NCBI GenBank assembly: GCA_900660155.1
Contig: CABFPE010000020.1
Coordinates: forward strand, 2,391,546-2,420,033
Source: Hofstenia miamia
Taxonomy: Eukaryota; Xenacoelomorpha; Acoela; Hofsteniidae
Direction of reading: 5' to 3'
DNA length: 28,488 bases
Shown here: positions 27,702 to 28,488 of the stretch, piece after piece
How positions within the stretch are numbered: position 1 is the stretch's first letter
Layout: every line of letters begins with the position of its first letter
Notes under the pieces: model-generated
Told to the model about the DNA's origin: nothing
What the model saw: the letters and a program-made list of their open reading frames with translations, nothing else
Databases searched by the model: none
Translations under genes and position numbers: made by a program

Positions 27702-27832
27702 ATGGTGATGATTCGCAGCCATAACCATGATATCTCTATTGAGAGAATGAATAAAGTGGCGCTAACACCCTACGATGATAAGAGATATCTGGTGGATCAT
27801 TACCAAAGTTTGCCGTATGGTCATAAAGGTAT
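27702..27832 (+). pseudogene. Probable mobile-element ORF fragment
   Basis: The frame reads MIRSHNHDISIERMNKVALT followed by PYDDKRYLVDHYQSLPYGHK. The pattern RSxxHxxxxxxxNKxALxxxDDKRYxxxxxxxLxYGH is one I recall near the ends of mobile-element proteins in invertebrate genomes, possibly Polinton-type polymerase ORFs, though I cannot verify the assignment. The frame runs on to 27893, but similarity stops at YGHK, where AAAGGTATGC could be a splice donor or simply the element's broken end. No start of the family is present upstream. Confidence 0.4.
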
Positions 27833-27917
27833 GCATTGCATTTACATGTATTTTACTAATTTTCCATTTAGATATTCCACAATCTTCAATTAAATGCCCC
27901 ATAAATGAATCATCTAC

Positions 27918-27989
27918 AATGAAAATATTTAGCTGTGTTTTCTACTAATTATGATTTTCTGCGGTTTATCAATTGAAGAATGTCTCTAC
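27918..27989 (+). repeat. 72-bp direct repeat, copy 1
   Basis: AATGAAAATATTTAGCTGTG through GAATGTCTCTAC is identical to 28068-28139, offset 150. Confidence 0.9.
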
Positions 27990-28067
27990 ATTAGAATGAA
28001 AAAAAGAACGCCTCCATGTGAAAAATCCTTCGCAAAAAGTATAATCATTTTAATTTATAATAAAATT

Positions 28068-28139
28068 AATGAAAATATTTAGCTGTGTTTTCTACTAATT
28101 ATGATTTTCTGCGGTTTATCAATTGAAGAATGTCTCTAC
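28068..28139 (+). repeat. 72-bp direct repeat, copy 2
   Basis: Identical to 27918-27989. Exact identity implies a recent duplication or an assembly artefact. Confidence 0.9.
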
Positions 28140-28488
28140 GCCATAAACATTTCACTGATATGCATGTTCTATTGCTACATAATGCATCATTCGAAAATTG
28201 CCTTTGTACACATTGATTAACTTCTCCTCAAGTCACATACAGTCAATCCTCCACTGTGTGCATGTATAATTGCAAAGAAATAGTGGTAGGCATTGATTTC
28301 TCTCTCTCTAATTAACTTGGAGTTTAGCACATTGTATGCACTTTCTCCCAACATACTCCATAAAGCAGATGGTGAGAATTGCATTAGAAATCCGATTTAG
28401 CTGTTATCAATGCTAGGAGCTTTTGAGAAGACATACAACTTGGTATGGATAATTTTATATTAAAAGCATCTTTATTCTGCTTTTAGAC
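28140..28488. other. Right edge, nothing recognised
   Basis: AT-rich, no gene. The window ends in TTTATTCTGCTTTTAG followed by AC, a possible splice acceptor, so an exon could begin just beyond the edge. Confidence 0.3.

Noticed and set aside
1..28488. tRNA or rRNA genes
   Set aside because: No tRNA B-box-like GGTTCGANNCC with a matching cloverleaf or rRNA-like conserved stretch was noticed by eye; a covariance search was not possible.

Overview
This is AT-rich, intron-bearing animal DNA, roughly two thirds to 70 percent A+T by eye. There are no bacterial-style operons. Short open frames are bounded by pyrimidine-AG acceptors and GTAAGT donors. The DNA is saturated with relics of hAT, piggyBac, PIF/Harbinger-like and LINE-type elements, satellites, (TA)n tracts and runs of N from a draft assembly. 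The retroelement protein families seen are ones I associate with marine invertebrates such as cnidarians, sponges and echinoderms. I cannot name the species.

Left third (1-12,350). A probable plus-strand gene is broken into very short exons. The best-supported are 8791-8856, 10531-10692 and 11269-11316. All are in phase 0, the first two end in GTAAGT, and the last ends in a TGA stop. Together they give a tail rich in proline and tyrosine motifs, like a signalling adaptor or receptor cytoplasmic tail. Weaker upstream candidates are 1463-1587 (two N-glycosylation sequons), 4168-4409 (one membrane helix), 5608-5646 (13 codons) and 7685-7763. Between them lie transposon copies: a PIF/Harbinger-like MITE (486-626) between two direct-repeat copies, three hAT-type non-autonomous elements with matching 8-bp target duplications (2149-2902, 4789-5047, 5057-5427), and a decayed piggyBac transposase on the minus strand (about 6240-7467).

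Middle (12,350-17,600). This is a retroelement graveyard. It holds the N-terminal part of a reverse transcriptase ORF (12389-13567, minus), a frameshifted L2/CR1-like RT relic (14012-14725, minus), the 3' end of another LINE-type element (16020-16429, plus) running into a (TA)n tract with an 85-base gap, and a C-terminal hAT transposase relic (17115-17502, minus).

Satellite zone (18,366-23,225). A 44-bp satellite has 22 in-register copies. Each carries a 22-bp inverted repeat, and two versions differing at one base alternate strictly, giving an 88-bp higher-order repeat. About 3.5 kb further on is a second array with eight copies of a 19-bp palindrome about 51 bp apart. Between them lie a 396-bp TIR element (20605-21000) and the C-terminal part of the same RT family seen at 12389-13567, in opposite orientation.

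Right end (23,225-28,488). There is mostly AT-rich sequence without recognisable genes, a 226-bp exact duplication bounded by single Ns, an unrecognised open frame (25991-26287), a plausible minus-strand terminal exon with a polyadenylation signal (26791-26909; AATAAA at 26659-26664), and a probable mobile-element ORF fragment (27702-27832).

The most distinctive structure is the pair of palindrome-bearing tandem arrays, especially the single-base A/B alternation of the 44-bp satellite. I see no CRISPR array, defence island or complete autonomous element. I did not recognise any rRNA or tRNA gene, but I had no covariance-model search.
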